A stretch of 5,810 nt of DNA from Actinomycetes bacterium (GCA_027117675.1 JAJAYM010000261.1:1-5810), one strand, 5' to 3'. Counted from the first letter of the stretch, positions 1-5,810 are shown. Made by a program: numbers and translations. Notes: a model not told the origin generated them from the sequence alone.

Positions 1-57
1 AACCCGTCCCGCGCCGGCTCGACCGCCCGCCGCCGGCTCCGCGACTTCTCCTACTGA
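1..57 (+). CDS. Possible C-terminal tail of an unidentified plus-strand gene
   Basis: Reading from base 1 gives 18 sense codons ending ...RRRLRDFSY and a TGA at 55-57. All 18 sense codons end in G or C, as expected for a real reading frame in this GC-rich genome, and the other two forward frames look less regular. The fragment is too short to assign to a family. If real, it is the end of a gene whose body lies left of the window and which converges on proC. The alternative is that this is noncoding GC-rich sequence that is open by chance. What is seen is the frame and its third-base bias; that it is a gene is inference. Confidence 0.35.
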   Translation, partial: NPSRAGSTARRRLRDFSY

Positions 58-88
58 TCGGTCGAATCCGCAGCGCCGGCGCGCCCCG

Positions 89-174
89 CCCCCCCCCCCC
101 CGCCCCCCCCCCCCCCCCCCCCCGGGGGGGGGTTCGGGGGCCCCCCCCCCCCCCCCCCCCCGGGGGGCCCCCCC
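89..174. other. Low-complexity C/G homopolymer block, probable sequencing or assembly artefact
   Basis: These 86 bases consist almost wholly of long C runs (including 21 C at 141-161) and G runs (124-132, 136-140, 162-167), broken only by a G at 102 and TTC at 133-135. The block begins inside the C-terminal coding region of proC, and that frame meets no stop codon from there to the window edge. The expected last residues and stop of ProC, plus any terminator between the convergent genes, should lie here. A natural 86-base stretch of this kind inside a conserved enzyme gene is unlikely, so a read or assembly error over a stable GC-rich hairpin is the simplest explanation. A real G-rich structure-forming tract cannot be excluded. 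Confidence 0.75.
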
Positions 175-942
175 GGCCTCCAACGCCGACAGGAACGCTG
201 CTCGCACCTTGTGGTCTTCCATCTCACGGATCGCGGCGATTGTGGTGCCGGCCGGAGACATCACGGCCTCGCGCAGCGACTGCGCAGACTCACCGGAGTC
301 GCGCAACATGACCGCGCTGCCGATGGCGGTCTGCACGATCAGGTCGTGCGCAACCGACCGCGGCAGCCCCAAGAGGATCCCGGCGTCGACCATCGCCTCG
401 ACGAGGTAGAAGAAGTAGGCGGGACCACTTCCCGAGAGCGCAGTGACGGCGTCCTGCTGCGACTCTGGCACCCGAAGCGTTTGCCCCACCGGCTTGAGCA
501 GGCTCTCGGTCACGGCAAGATGCGCCTCGGTGGCGTGCGTTCCTGCGGAAATCGCACTCATAGCCTCGTCCACGAGTACCGGGGTGTTCGACATCACCCT
601 GACGACCGGTATCTCGACCGGTACTCGCTTCTCGATGAACGATGTGGTGATTCCCGCTGCGACCGAGACCACCAGTTGATCGGCTGACAGGAAGGGCGCG
701 ATCTCCTCGAGGAGGGTGCCCATGTCTTGCGGCTTCACGGCGATGATGACCGTGGCAGCTGACTTCACAGATTCAGTGTTGGTCGTGACTTCGACGCCGT
801 AGCGCTCACGCAGGATGTTCGCGCGTTCGTCGTCGTGCGTCGTTACCACCAGCTCGGACGTCGGCCGCCCGGCGCGGACCATGCCGGAGAGCAGCGCTTC
901 GCCCATCTTTCCCGCACCGAGGATCGCTACCCGGTCGCTCAT
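172..942 (-). CDS. proC: Pyrroline-5-carboxylate reductase ProC, C-terminus obscured
   Basis: ProC performs the last step of proline synthesis, reducing pyrroline-5-carboxylate to proline with NAD(P)H in the cytoplasm. The ATG at 942-940 opens a frame of about 257 recognisable residues. The N-terminal Rossmann fold shows VAILGAGKMGEALLSG (residues 5-20), VIIAVKPQDM (65-74) and VVSVAAGI (91-98). The motif usually RVMPNTP reads RVMSNTP (115-121). The C-terminal dimerisation domain has ALSGSGPAY (168-176), GLPR (192-195), QTAIGSA (204-210) and the family signature LREAVMSPAGTTIAAIREME (223-242). Similarity ends at ...LSALEA (about residue 256), roughly 10-20 residues short of usual family length, where the frame enters the C/G block and finds no stop. 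An AGAGGAG Shine-Dalgarno site lies 6 nt upstream of the ATG. It follows the proline dehydrogenase gene by 44 bp and is probably co-transcribed with it. The identification is secure; the 3' end is not. Confidence 0.95.
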
Positions 943-948
943 CGCCTA

Positions 949-954
949 CTCCTC
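949..954 (-). promoter_or_regulatory. Shine-Dalgarno site of proC
   Basis: On the minus strand this reads GAGGAG (AGAGGAG with the base before it), 6 nt upstream of the ATG at 942. It is the clearest ribosome binding site in the window and fixes the proC start. It also shows that proC is translated independently rather than by coupling to the upstream proline dehydrogenase gene. Confidence 0.8.
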
Positions 955-957
955 TGT

Positions 958-980
958 CCGCCGTCAAGGCGGTGACCGCC
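958..980 (-). repeat. Overlapping short inverted repeats between PRODH and proC
   Basis: Bases 968-980 are a perfect 6-bp inverted repeat around one central base (ggcggt-g-accgcc). The half 968-972 can instead pair with ccgcc at 958-962 around a 5-nt loop. The two pairings share bases and exclude each other. They lie in the 44-bp gap between the PRODH stop and the proC Shine-Dalgarno site. The first could be an operator half-site pair or a small hairpin modulating proC expression. The stems are short and no U-tract follows, so this is not a good terminator, and function is unproven. Confidence 0.3.
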
Positions 981-986
981 TATGTT

Positions 987-1916
987 CTAGCGCTCAAGAA
1001 TGGCACGGATGCCGAGACTGAGGTTGGCCGGACGCTCGGCCATCCGGCGAACAAGGTAGCCGTACCACTCGGTGCCATAGGGAACATAGACGCGAACCTT
1101 CTCACCGGCGTCCAGCAATCGACGCTGCTCCTCGCGTCGCACGCCGTAGAGCATTTGGAACTCGTAGGTGTCTGGTGCTCGGCCGTACCGACGCGTGAGT
1201 GCCTCTGCGATCGCGATGAGCCGGTCGTCGTGGGTGGCAAACATTGGGTAGCCGTCACCGGCCAGGAGCGTCTTCACACAGCGGACATAGTTACGGTCGA
1301 CATCGGCTTTGGACTGCAGCGCGACCGACTCTGGCTCGTTGTAGGCGCCCTTGCAAAGCCTGATCCGCGACCCGGCGCCCGCCAAGTCGCGACAGTCGCC
1401 CTCCGTCCGGTGAAGGTAGGCCTGCAGCACGGCGCCGGTGTCTGGGAAGTCGCCTCTCAGAGAGGCAAGTGTCGCGAGCGTGAGATCAGTCGTCGTGTGG
1501 TCTTCCATGTCGAGGGTGACCGTCGTTCCCGCCTCTGCTGCGGCGACACAGATCGCCCTCGCATTGTCTGTGGCGATCTCATTCCCATCGACCGGAAGCG
1601 CTTGGCCGACCGCCGATAGTTTGAGCGACACCTCGGTATCCGCGGTGAGACCCGCATCGGCGAGCCTGGCGAGTATCCGGACGTAGGCACCGGTCGTCTG
1701 GTCGGCGTGCTCACGGTCGAGGGTGTCTTCGCCTAGATAGTCGAGGGTGACCGCGAAGCCCTCGTCTTGCAGGGCGCTTGTGGCGTCGATGGCATCGTCG
1801 TCGGACTCACCTGCGGCAAAGCGGGTGACGATGTCGCTGATGCCGGGCGCAGACGTCACGGCTTTCTTGACGGACGCGCTGGCGGCCAGGGACAGGAGCG
1901 TTCCGCGCACGATCAC
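987..1916 (-). CDS. Monofunctional proline dehydrogenase (PRODH, FAD-dependent)
   Basis: This enzyme oxidises L-proline to pyrroline-5-carboxylate using FAD and passes electrons towards the quinone pool. The 309-residue length fits the single-domain form found in actinobacteria and Thermus, not the giant bifunctional PutA. Barrel motifs are in order: VSLKLSA (96-102, substrate lysine K99), LDMED (135-139), QAYLHRT (165-171), RIRLCKGAY (184-192), YEFQMLYG (251-258), then VYVPYGTEWYGYLVRR (276-291). Y287, R290 and R291 match the proline-binding Tyr-x-x-Arg-Arg of E. coli PutA. The start is GTG at 1916; GTG at 1910 is an alternative, and upstream there is only a weak TAGG. The gene begins 18 bp after the TadG-like stop and ends (TAG) 44 bp before proC. 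No P5C dehydrogenase, the usual partner, is present here. Mycobacterial equivalents are called pruB. Family assignment is very secure; co-transcription with its neighbours is inferred from spacing. Confidence 0.96.
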   Translation of the reverse strand: MIVRGTLLSLAASASVKKAVTSAPGISDIVTRFAAGESDDDAIDATSALQDEGFAVTLDYLGEDTLDREHADQTTGAYVRILARLADAGLTADTEVSLKLSAVGQALPVDGNEIATDNARAICVAAAEAGTTVTLDMEDHTTTDLTLATLASLRGDFPDTGAVLQAYLHRTEGDCRDLAGAGSRIRLCKGAYNEPESVALQSKADVDRNYVRCVKTLLAGDGYPMFATHDDRLIAIAEALTRRYGRAPDTYEFQMLYGVRREEQRRLLDAGEKVRVYVPYGTEWYGYLVRRMAERPANLSLGIRAILER

Positions 1917-1934
1917 AGGCCTAGGGTAGGACGC

Positions 1935-3806
1935 TTAGCGGATGAGGCGCACACCGCCCACCGGGATCAGAAGCGTCCGATCCTTATCAGGAATCAGGCG
2001 CAGCTGCGCGCCTCCGAAGACCTCCAACGACCAAGAAACGAACTGCGACCGCGCCGCTCCGAAGTAGTTTGGCTGGCCGGTCAACTTCACCCGTCCGTTC
2101 GGGAAGAAAAAGATGCCTTCCAACACCAGGTCGGTCGAAGCCCGGAATCCGTTCATCGTGTTGGTGTTAGACACATCCGACCGACCAGCGTAGTTCTCGG
2201 TCCAGATGGCTAGGTCGGTAAAGTTGCCTGTCGTCGGAGCCGTAATGAGGATCGATCCGGAGGACCCGGCACCAAAGTCCATCTGGCGGAACTGAGTGCC
2301 TGCCAAGTACGGAGCCCCCGTACTCGCCTCCTGGTAGATGAAGGTCTGAGGCGCCACGAAATCCAGATTGCTGCGCGTGAGGTCACCGTCCTGCAGATAG
2401 ACCTGAGTCTCGGTATTCGCCATGGTGGCCGCGACCGCACCTGTCGTTGTAACGCAGGGTCCCTCGCCGGTGGCCGGCACCCGATAGTTGAAGCGCAGGC
2501 ACCCCAGGGCCGACGCGCCACCCTCCACTGCGACGTTCCCGCGGAACACCACCGTTCCGCCTTGGAAGACCGTGGTGGCGCGCACCCGGAAGGTGGGACA
2601 GTCGACGAACGTATTCCGGGAGTCGTCGTAGCTCACCGGGGTGGTCACCGTGCACCCAGCACCGGAGATGACCCGCCAAGCGCCCGGGCTCGCGTCCGCG
2701 ACTGCTCGTGTGAACGTGGTCTCGTTGTACTGGTCGCGAAGCTGCTGGATGTAGTCGGGCGTCGACCAGGGGCAGGGGGCCGAGAGCGGTGGCAACGTGC
2801 TCTGGCTGCAGTGGTACTCCCAATCCCAGTATTTGCGGGTGATTCGCATGAACGTCGTCGGGCGCGGACAGATCCCCGTGCTCAGTGCCGGGTCGGCGTT
2901 CGCAGCACAGAGGTCGGCTGAGTTCGCCGACTTCGCGTATGGGTTTGCCACCGTCAGAATGGCGCCTTGGGCCCCGGTGCTGCCATTCAGGGCACGGATG
3001 GTCGCACCATTTCCGTTGCGCATCGCCACATACTGGTTGTTGTTGGAGCAACCAGGTGAAGGACCACCGGTGCTCCCGTCACTGTCCATGGCCAGCCGGC
3101 CCGGCGTGAGGCCGTTGTTGGCGACCTCGATGAGGCTGCCCACCCCGTTGGCGTAGAGCGACTGGCATCCAGTCTGGTCTAGCACTACCAGCGGCATTTC
3201 AAGACTGATGTTCCCGCGCACGTCCGCGCGCGCAACGCTCGAGTTCGTCGTTGTCGCGCCGACGAACCCCCCGATCGTGGCGAAGGCGAAGTCGCGGTTC
3301 CGGCTAACAGTCACGCCCAAGCGGCCACAGGGATCGCTGCCGTCGACCTCACCATCGGTTGGCTGCGTGTAACTCGTGGATCCGCTGATGCTCGGCGTCG
3401 TCATCAACGGATCGGAGTCAAAAACCGGCCAGGTGATCGTGACCTCCCACGGTCCGGCCGGCCCACTTTCGGTGACACCGGCGTTGGGGCAGGTCGAGAT
3501 GGACGTCGGGAACTTGCCCGCGGGGCAGTCGGCCGTGGCCGAGGAGCCGCCTGGCAAGTTGAGCTTGAGGTACTTCCACGCCTCCAAGCAAGCGGCGTTC
3601 GGATTGGCCGTACCGGCCAGCGCATTGAGCTTGATCGCACCCGCGGTCGCCGCCGCGTCAGCGGCCAGTTTCTCGGCCCGTCGGTCCTCACGCATCGCAC
3701 TCAGGTCGACCACCACCGCCACCGTCATCACGATGGCCACCACGACGATGGCGTACAGAATTGCGAAGGCACCGCGGTCGTCGCCGGCCACGCTGATGGG
3801 AGTCAT
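1935..3806 (-). CDS. TadG-like Flp pilus-associated protein with large cysteine-containing ectodomain
   Basis: The 623-residue protein begins with a short basic/acidic leader (GDDRG, 8-12) and one hydrophobic helix (about 13-33). Next comes VDLSAMREDRRAEKLAADAA (33-52) and TAGA, the pattern of the Tad/TadG N-terminal domain, usually written as D-L-[GS]...N-A-A-D-A-A-A-L-A-G-A. This predicts a single anchor with the rest outside the cell. A segment near 163-197 (VTVSRNRDFAFATIGG, then SSVARADV) resembles the beta-rich stretch common in TadG-like proteins. Residues about 405-610 alternate short hydrophobic strands with glycine turns (for example LEGIFFFPNGRVKL, 562-575, and SLEVFGGAQLRLIPD, 593-607), which suggests a beta-solenoid. 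Fourteen cysteines (73, 94, 106, 160, 214, 253, 300, 313, 333, 345, 385, 403, 436, 451) all fall in the ectodomain. I see no von Willebrand A metal site, often present in TadG. The ATG overlaps the tadE stop (ATGA), implying translational coupling. Its role, surface pilus component or adhesin-like minor pilin, is inferred. Confidence 0.75.
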   Translation of the reverse strand: MTPISVAGDDRGAFAILYAIVVVAIVMTVAVVVDLSAMREDRRAEKLAADAAATAGAIKLNALAGTANPNAACLEAWKYLKLNLPGGSSATADCPAGKFPTSISTCPNAGVTESGPAGPWEVTITWPVFDSDPLMTTPSISGSTSYTQPTDGEVDGSDPCGRLGVTVSRNRDFAFATIGGFVGATTTNSSVARADVRGNISLEMPLVVLDQTGCQSLYANGVGSLIEVANNGLTPGRLAMDSDGSTGGPSPGCSNNNQYVAMRNGNGATIRALNGSTGAQGAILTVANPYAKSANSADLCAANADPALSTGICPRPTTFMRITRKYWDWEYHCSQSTLPPLSAPCPWSTPDYIQQLRDQYNETTFTRAVADASPGAWRVISGAGCTVTTPVSYDDSRNTFVDCPTFRVRATTVFQGGTVVFRGNVAVEGGASALGCLRFNYRVPATGEGPCVTTTGAVAATMANTETQVYLQDGDLTRSNLDFVAPQTFIYQEASTGAPYLAGTQFRQMDFGAGSSGSILITAPTTGNFTDLAIWTENYAGRSDVSNTNTMNGFRASTDLVLEGIFFFPNGRVKLTGQPNYFGAARSQFVSWSLEVFGGAQLRLIPDKDRTLLIPVGGVRLIR

Positions 3807-4384
3807 GGTGAGTAAGCCACCGCCTCGTACCGGCTCGTGCTCTGAGCCGAGACGTTGATGGTTGCCGCACCCAGGAGGTAGTTGAAGTCAACGGGTTTGC
3901 TGACAGAGACCTGTACGTAGTCGACGTTTGCGCCGGCGGAGGCCATGTTGGGGCAGGTGCTGCCGGTGGCGAACACTGGCGTCACCGCGCCGGTTGCGCC
4001 TGCGGTGTAAGTCACGCGCCGCACCGATGTCACAGTGACTGGGAACTTGTTCGACGGTGCGTATATCGCCACGCACACCACCGAACCCGGTGTCGCCTGA
4101 GCCGTCGTGCCGAGGTTGCTCGCGTCGAAGGCTCGTTGGCCAACCGTTGCCAGCCAGACGTCCGTGGAGCCTCCCCCCGCTTGGATACTCAAAGTCGCCG
4201 CAAAGCGGGACGACTCCTGAGCGCCATGCGTGACGCTGAGCCACGCGTGAAAGGCAAAGCCTGCGCTGATCGTGCCGAGTGTGAGCATCACGAAGAGCGG
4301 TAGCAGCAGACCGAACTCGACGGCCGCCGCGCCGTCATCGTCTCGGGCGAAGGCCCGGTTGCGCACTGCCGGTCGACGACGCAT
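3803..4384 (-). CDS. TadE-like minor pilin with canonical prepilin cleavage site
   Basis: TadE proteins are pseudopilins of the tight-adherence (Flp) secretion and pilus system: prepilin peptidase cuts them and they sit in the envelope. From the ATG at 4384 the protein has 193 residues with an 18-residue basic leader ending RDDDG, followed by AAAVEFGLLLPLF. This is the G|xxxxE rule exactly, with Glu at +5 of the mature protein. A membrane helix of about 22 residues follows, then the TadE-typical HGAQESSRFAA and a small extracellular domain with two cysteines (SVVCVA, GSTCPN). I prefer 4384 over the in-frame ATG at 4435: 4384 has GGAG five nt upstream, whereas 4435 has no purine-rich site, and only about 10 of the 17 codons between them end in G or C. 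The stop overlaps the TadG-like start by 4 bp. It lies 120 bp downstream of the ABC permease. Other Tad genes must be elsewhere. Confidence 0.85.
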   Translation of the reverse strand: MRRRPAVRNRAFARDDDGAAAVEFGLLLPLFVMLTLGTISAGFAFHAWLSVTHGAQESSRFAATLSIQAGGGSTDVWLATVGQRAFDASNLGTTAQATPGSVVCVAIYAPSNKFPVTVTSVRRVTYTAGATGAVTPVFATGSTCPNMASAGANVDYVQVSVSKPVDFNYLLGAATINVSAQSTSRYEAVAYSP

Positions 4385-4389
4385 GGGGA

Positions 4390-4393
4390 CTCC
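4390..4393 (-). promoter_or_regulatory. Shine-Dalgarno site supporting the shorter tadE start
   Basis: The minus strand reads GGAG here, 5 nt before the ATG at 4384. No comparable site precedes the upstream in-frame ATG at 4435, so this decides the start in favour of the 193-residue protein. Confidence 0.6.
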
Positions 4394-4469
4394 AGCGATG
4401 GCTCTTCCCCGAGCAGCGTCAGTGTCGATCCTCATGACCCGATTGGCGGAACGGTTGAAGAACGATCAC

Positions 4470-4491
4470 CCATTCGGCCTAGGCGAAATCG
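4470..4491. promoter_or_regulatory. Imperfect dyad in the 120-bp leader of the tad gene pair
   Basis: The stretch attcggcctaggcgaaat (4472-4489) is an 18-bp imperfect palindrome centred on CCTAGG, with 7 of 9 base pairs matching. One further pair two bases out (4470/4491) extends it. It lies in the noncoding gap (4385-4504) between the permease stop and tadE, so it could be an operator for the tad-proline gene group. I looked in this leader for -35/-10 boxes and found none convincing. A 4-bp stem with a 5-nt loop (4492-4504), just past the permease stop, is too weak to call a terminator. Confidence 0.25.
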
Positions 4492-4504
4492 GGGCAAATA
4501 GCCC

Positions 4505-5237
4505 TCAAGCGGTCCTTCGACGCAAGGTTGCGGCACCCAGTGTCAGCCCGATCATCATGAAGCCAGCGACCACCGTCACGCTCAGCCAGAAGTCGGCGGT
4601 CCCCGAAGGGGACGTCATCACCTCGGTCATCGCATCGACGGCATACGACATGGGGAGTCCGTCTGACAAGAGCCGGAGCGCAGTGGGCAGCTCGTCGCGC
4701 GGAACCACGATCCCATAGAGCAACAGCTGCGGAAGGATCAGCGCCGGCATGAACTGCACAGCCTGAAACTCCGTCGTCGCAAAGGCACTCACAAAGAGCC
4801 CCATGGCCGCGCCGAGCAAAGCGTCAACCACCGCAACAACAACCAACGCCCAAGCAGGCCCGGCAACGTCCAAACCGAAGACTCCGACCGAGAGCCCCGA
4901 GACCAGCAGGGCCTGGGCGCCCCCGAGGATGCCGAACGCCAGCGGCGTAACCGAGAACGAAATCTGCCTTGGCGATGGGCATCGAAAGGAGCCGCTTGAG
5001 GGTGCCCGACGCGCGCTCACGCAACGTGGCTACCGAGGTCGTCCGGAACATCACGATCAGCGGAAAGATGCCGAGCAGCGGCGGTCCGTACTGGCTGAAG
5101 TCAGCGTCCAAGAGCATCCAGGCGAGAAGGCCCATCAAGGCGCAGGGGACGAGCAGGATGAGCGCGACGGTCCTGGGGTCGTGGCGCAGTTGTTGGACAA
5201 CCCGCTGCGCGGTAGCAACAGTGCGTACAAGCGTCAT
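4505..5237 (-). pseudogene. ABC-2 type transporter permease, interrupted by a single-base frameshift
   Basis: The permease forms the membrane channel of an ABC-2 exporter of the drug, lipid or polysaccharide class; the substrate cannot be read from sequence. The ATG at 5237 overlaps the ATPase stop (ATGA). The first frame gives residues 1-98, including a membrane segment near 24-42 and the family loop RERASGTLKRLLSMPIAKAD (73-92), ending VLGYA. From 4942 the homologous sequence continues in another frame as LAFGILGG..., then QFMPALILPQLLLYGIVVPR and LRLLSDGLPMSYAVDAM (typical ABC-2 C-terminal motifs), ending RRRTA and TGA at 4505. The total of 733 bases is 244 codons plus one base, so removing one base in GCCGC (about 4942-4947) restores a normal 243-residue protein. 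Either the gene is freshly broken or the read has an error. Without repair, the product from the 5237 start stops at 4824 after 137 residues. Confidence 0.88.
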
Positions 5238-5810
5238 GACTTGCCCTCAACCAGGCGGAGAAACGCCGCCTCGATGTCGCTAGTGCCCGTTGCCTCGAGA
5301 ATGGCTGACACGGTGTCGTTGGCGAGCAGATCTCCATCGCGTAGCAGCATGAGATCGTCGCAACGGGACGCCTCGTCCATGACATGGCTCGACACCACCA
5401 GAGTGAGACCGGTCTGGGCCAACTCTCCAAAAAGCTGCCACACATCTCGACGCAGCACCGGGTCGAGCCCAACTGTCGGCTCGTCAAGCACCAAGACCTC
5501 TGGGGTGCCCAACAACGCGACCGCCAGCGAGACGCGTGACCGCTGCCCGCCGGAAAGCCGTCCAACGCGGTCGCCTTCACGCCCTGTGAGGCCGACGGCA
5601 CCGATTACGCGGTCGACGTCCGCCGTCGGTGCCCCAAGAATCTTGGCGAAACAGCTGACGTTCTGGGCGACGGTCAGATCGGCATGGGGCGGCAGCAATT
5701 GCTCAAAGCCGACCATGGCCAAGACCTTCAACACCCCGTCAGGCACGCGGAAGATGTGCAGGTTCACCCGCTCGGCGTGGGCCGCCAGAGTACCCAAGGC
5801 TGTACTATTG
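5234..5810 (-). CDS. ABC transporter ATP-binding subunit, N-terminus cut by the window edge
   Basis: This is the cytoplasmic ATPase that drives the adjacent ABC-2 permease. The frame is open to the right edge, so the start lies outside the window. From the edge, it reads STALGTLA, the end of the Walker A region (GKST-L). Next comes a Q-loop at VGFEQ (Q near 5701-5699), the ABC signature LSGGQRSR (about 5557-5534), Walker B VLVLDEPTVGLDP with catalytic Glu and D-loop (about 5497-5459), and the switch histidine in VVSSHVMDEA (about 5398-5369). The C-terminus, AAFLRLVEGKS, is typical of drug or daunorubicin-type exporter ATPases. The distance from Walker A to the Q-loop is about 36 residues, slightly compact. 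The codon where Walker A Lys belongs reads AAT (Asn), one base from the edge, which may be an end-of-contig error. The TGA overlaps the permease ATG. Family assignment is secure; the cargo is unknown. Confidence 0.93.
   Translation of the reverse strand, partial: NSTALGTLAAHAERVNLHIFRVPDGVLKVLAMVGFEQLLPPHADLTVAQNVSCFAKILGAPTADVDRVIGAVGLTGREGDRVGRLSGGQRSRVSLAVALLGTPEVLVLDEPTVGLDPVLRRDVWQLFGELAQTGLTLVVSSHVMDEASRCDDLMLLRDGDLLANDTVSAILEATGTSDIEAAFLRLVEGKS

Noticed and set aside
89..174. A functional G-quadruplex or repeat-based element
   Set aside because: It interrupts a conserved coding sequence and removes its stop codon, and the runs look like base-calling failure. It is kept only as a minor alternative.
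211..687. A 158-residue plus-strand open frame opposite proC
   Set aside because: The opposite strand encodes a full set of ProC motifs across the same bases. The plus-strand product is Arg/His-rich and matches nothing I recognise.
972..1619. A 215-residue open frame on the plus strand opposite proline dehydrogenase
   Set aside because: It lies wholly antisense to a gene with secure catalytic motifs. Long antisense frames are expected in GC-rich DNA, and the translation shows no recognisable domain.
2383..3051. A 222-residue minus-strand frame inside the TadG-like gene
   Set aside because: It is an alternate frame of the TadG-like coding region, rich in Arg, Pro and His as shadow frames in GC-rich genes usually are, with no domain or start signal.
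4492..4504. Rho-independent terminator after the ABC permease
   Set aside because: The stem is only 4 bp with a 5-nt loop and is not followed by a run of T on the minus strand.
4940..4947. Programmed +1 ribosomal frameshift in the permease gene
   Set aside because: There is no slippery codon, stop codon or stimulatory structure at the junction, and ABC-2 permeases are not known to use frameshifting. Mutation or sequencing error is simpler.

Overview
The window reads as a high-GC actinobacterial chromosome fragment, perhaps from a Nocardioides-like or related lineage. That guess rests on three things: strong G/C preference at third codon positions, GTG and TTG codons near starts, and a TadE/TadG pair beside proline-metabolism genes. 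Almost everything is on the minus strand, so transcription runs right to left. The only plus-strand coding signal is a possible 18-codon gene tail at the far left.

Layout in transcription order (right to left). (1) An ABC-2 type exporter: an ATPase cut by the right edge (5810-5234), joined by a 4-bp ATGA overlap to its permease (5237-4505). The permease reads as one protein only if one extra base near 4942-4947 is removed. (2) A 120-bp leader (4504-4385) with an imperfect dyad. (3) A pilin-like pair: TadE (4384-3803), with a textbook type IV prepilin cleavage motif, joined by another ATGA overlap to a 623-residue TadG-like protein (3806-1935) that has one N-terminal membrane helix and a large cysteine-containing outer domain. 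(4) After only 18 bp, a monofunctional proline dehydrogenase (1916-987). (5) After 44 bp with a clear Shine-Dalgarno site, pyrroline-5-carboxylate reductase ProC (942 to about 172). (6) ProC's last residues and stop are swallowed by an 86-base block made almost only of C and G homopolymers (89-174). (7) Beyond it, codons that look like the C-terminus of a convergent plus-strand gene, stopping at 57.

Tight spacing suggests that tadE-tadG-PRODH-proC can be transcribed together. PRODH oxidises proline to P5C and ProC reduces P5C back, so the pair encodes opposite halves of a proline/P5C cycle; no P5C dehydrogenase is in the window. The Tad pair would be exported and, for TadE at least, processed by a prepilin peptidase encoded elsewhere, since no Tad ATPase, platform or peptidase gene is present.

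Sequence quality deserves caution. The homopolymer block, the single-base permease frameshift and the odd last codons at the right edge (Asn where the Walker A Lys is expected) could all be sequencing or assembly errors. I see no mobile element, CRISPR array, RNA gene or convincing new defence or biosynthetic system.
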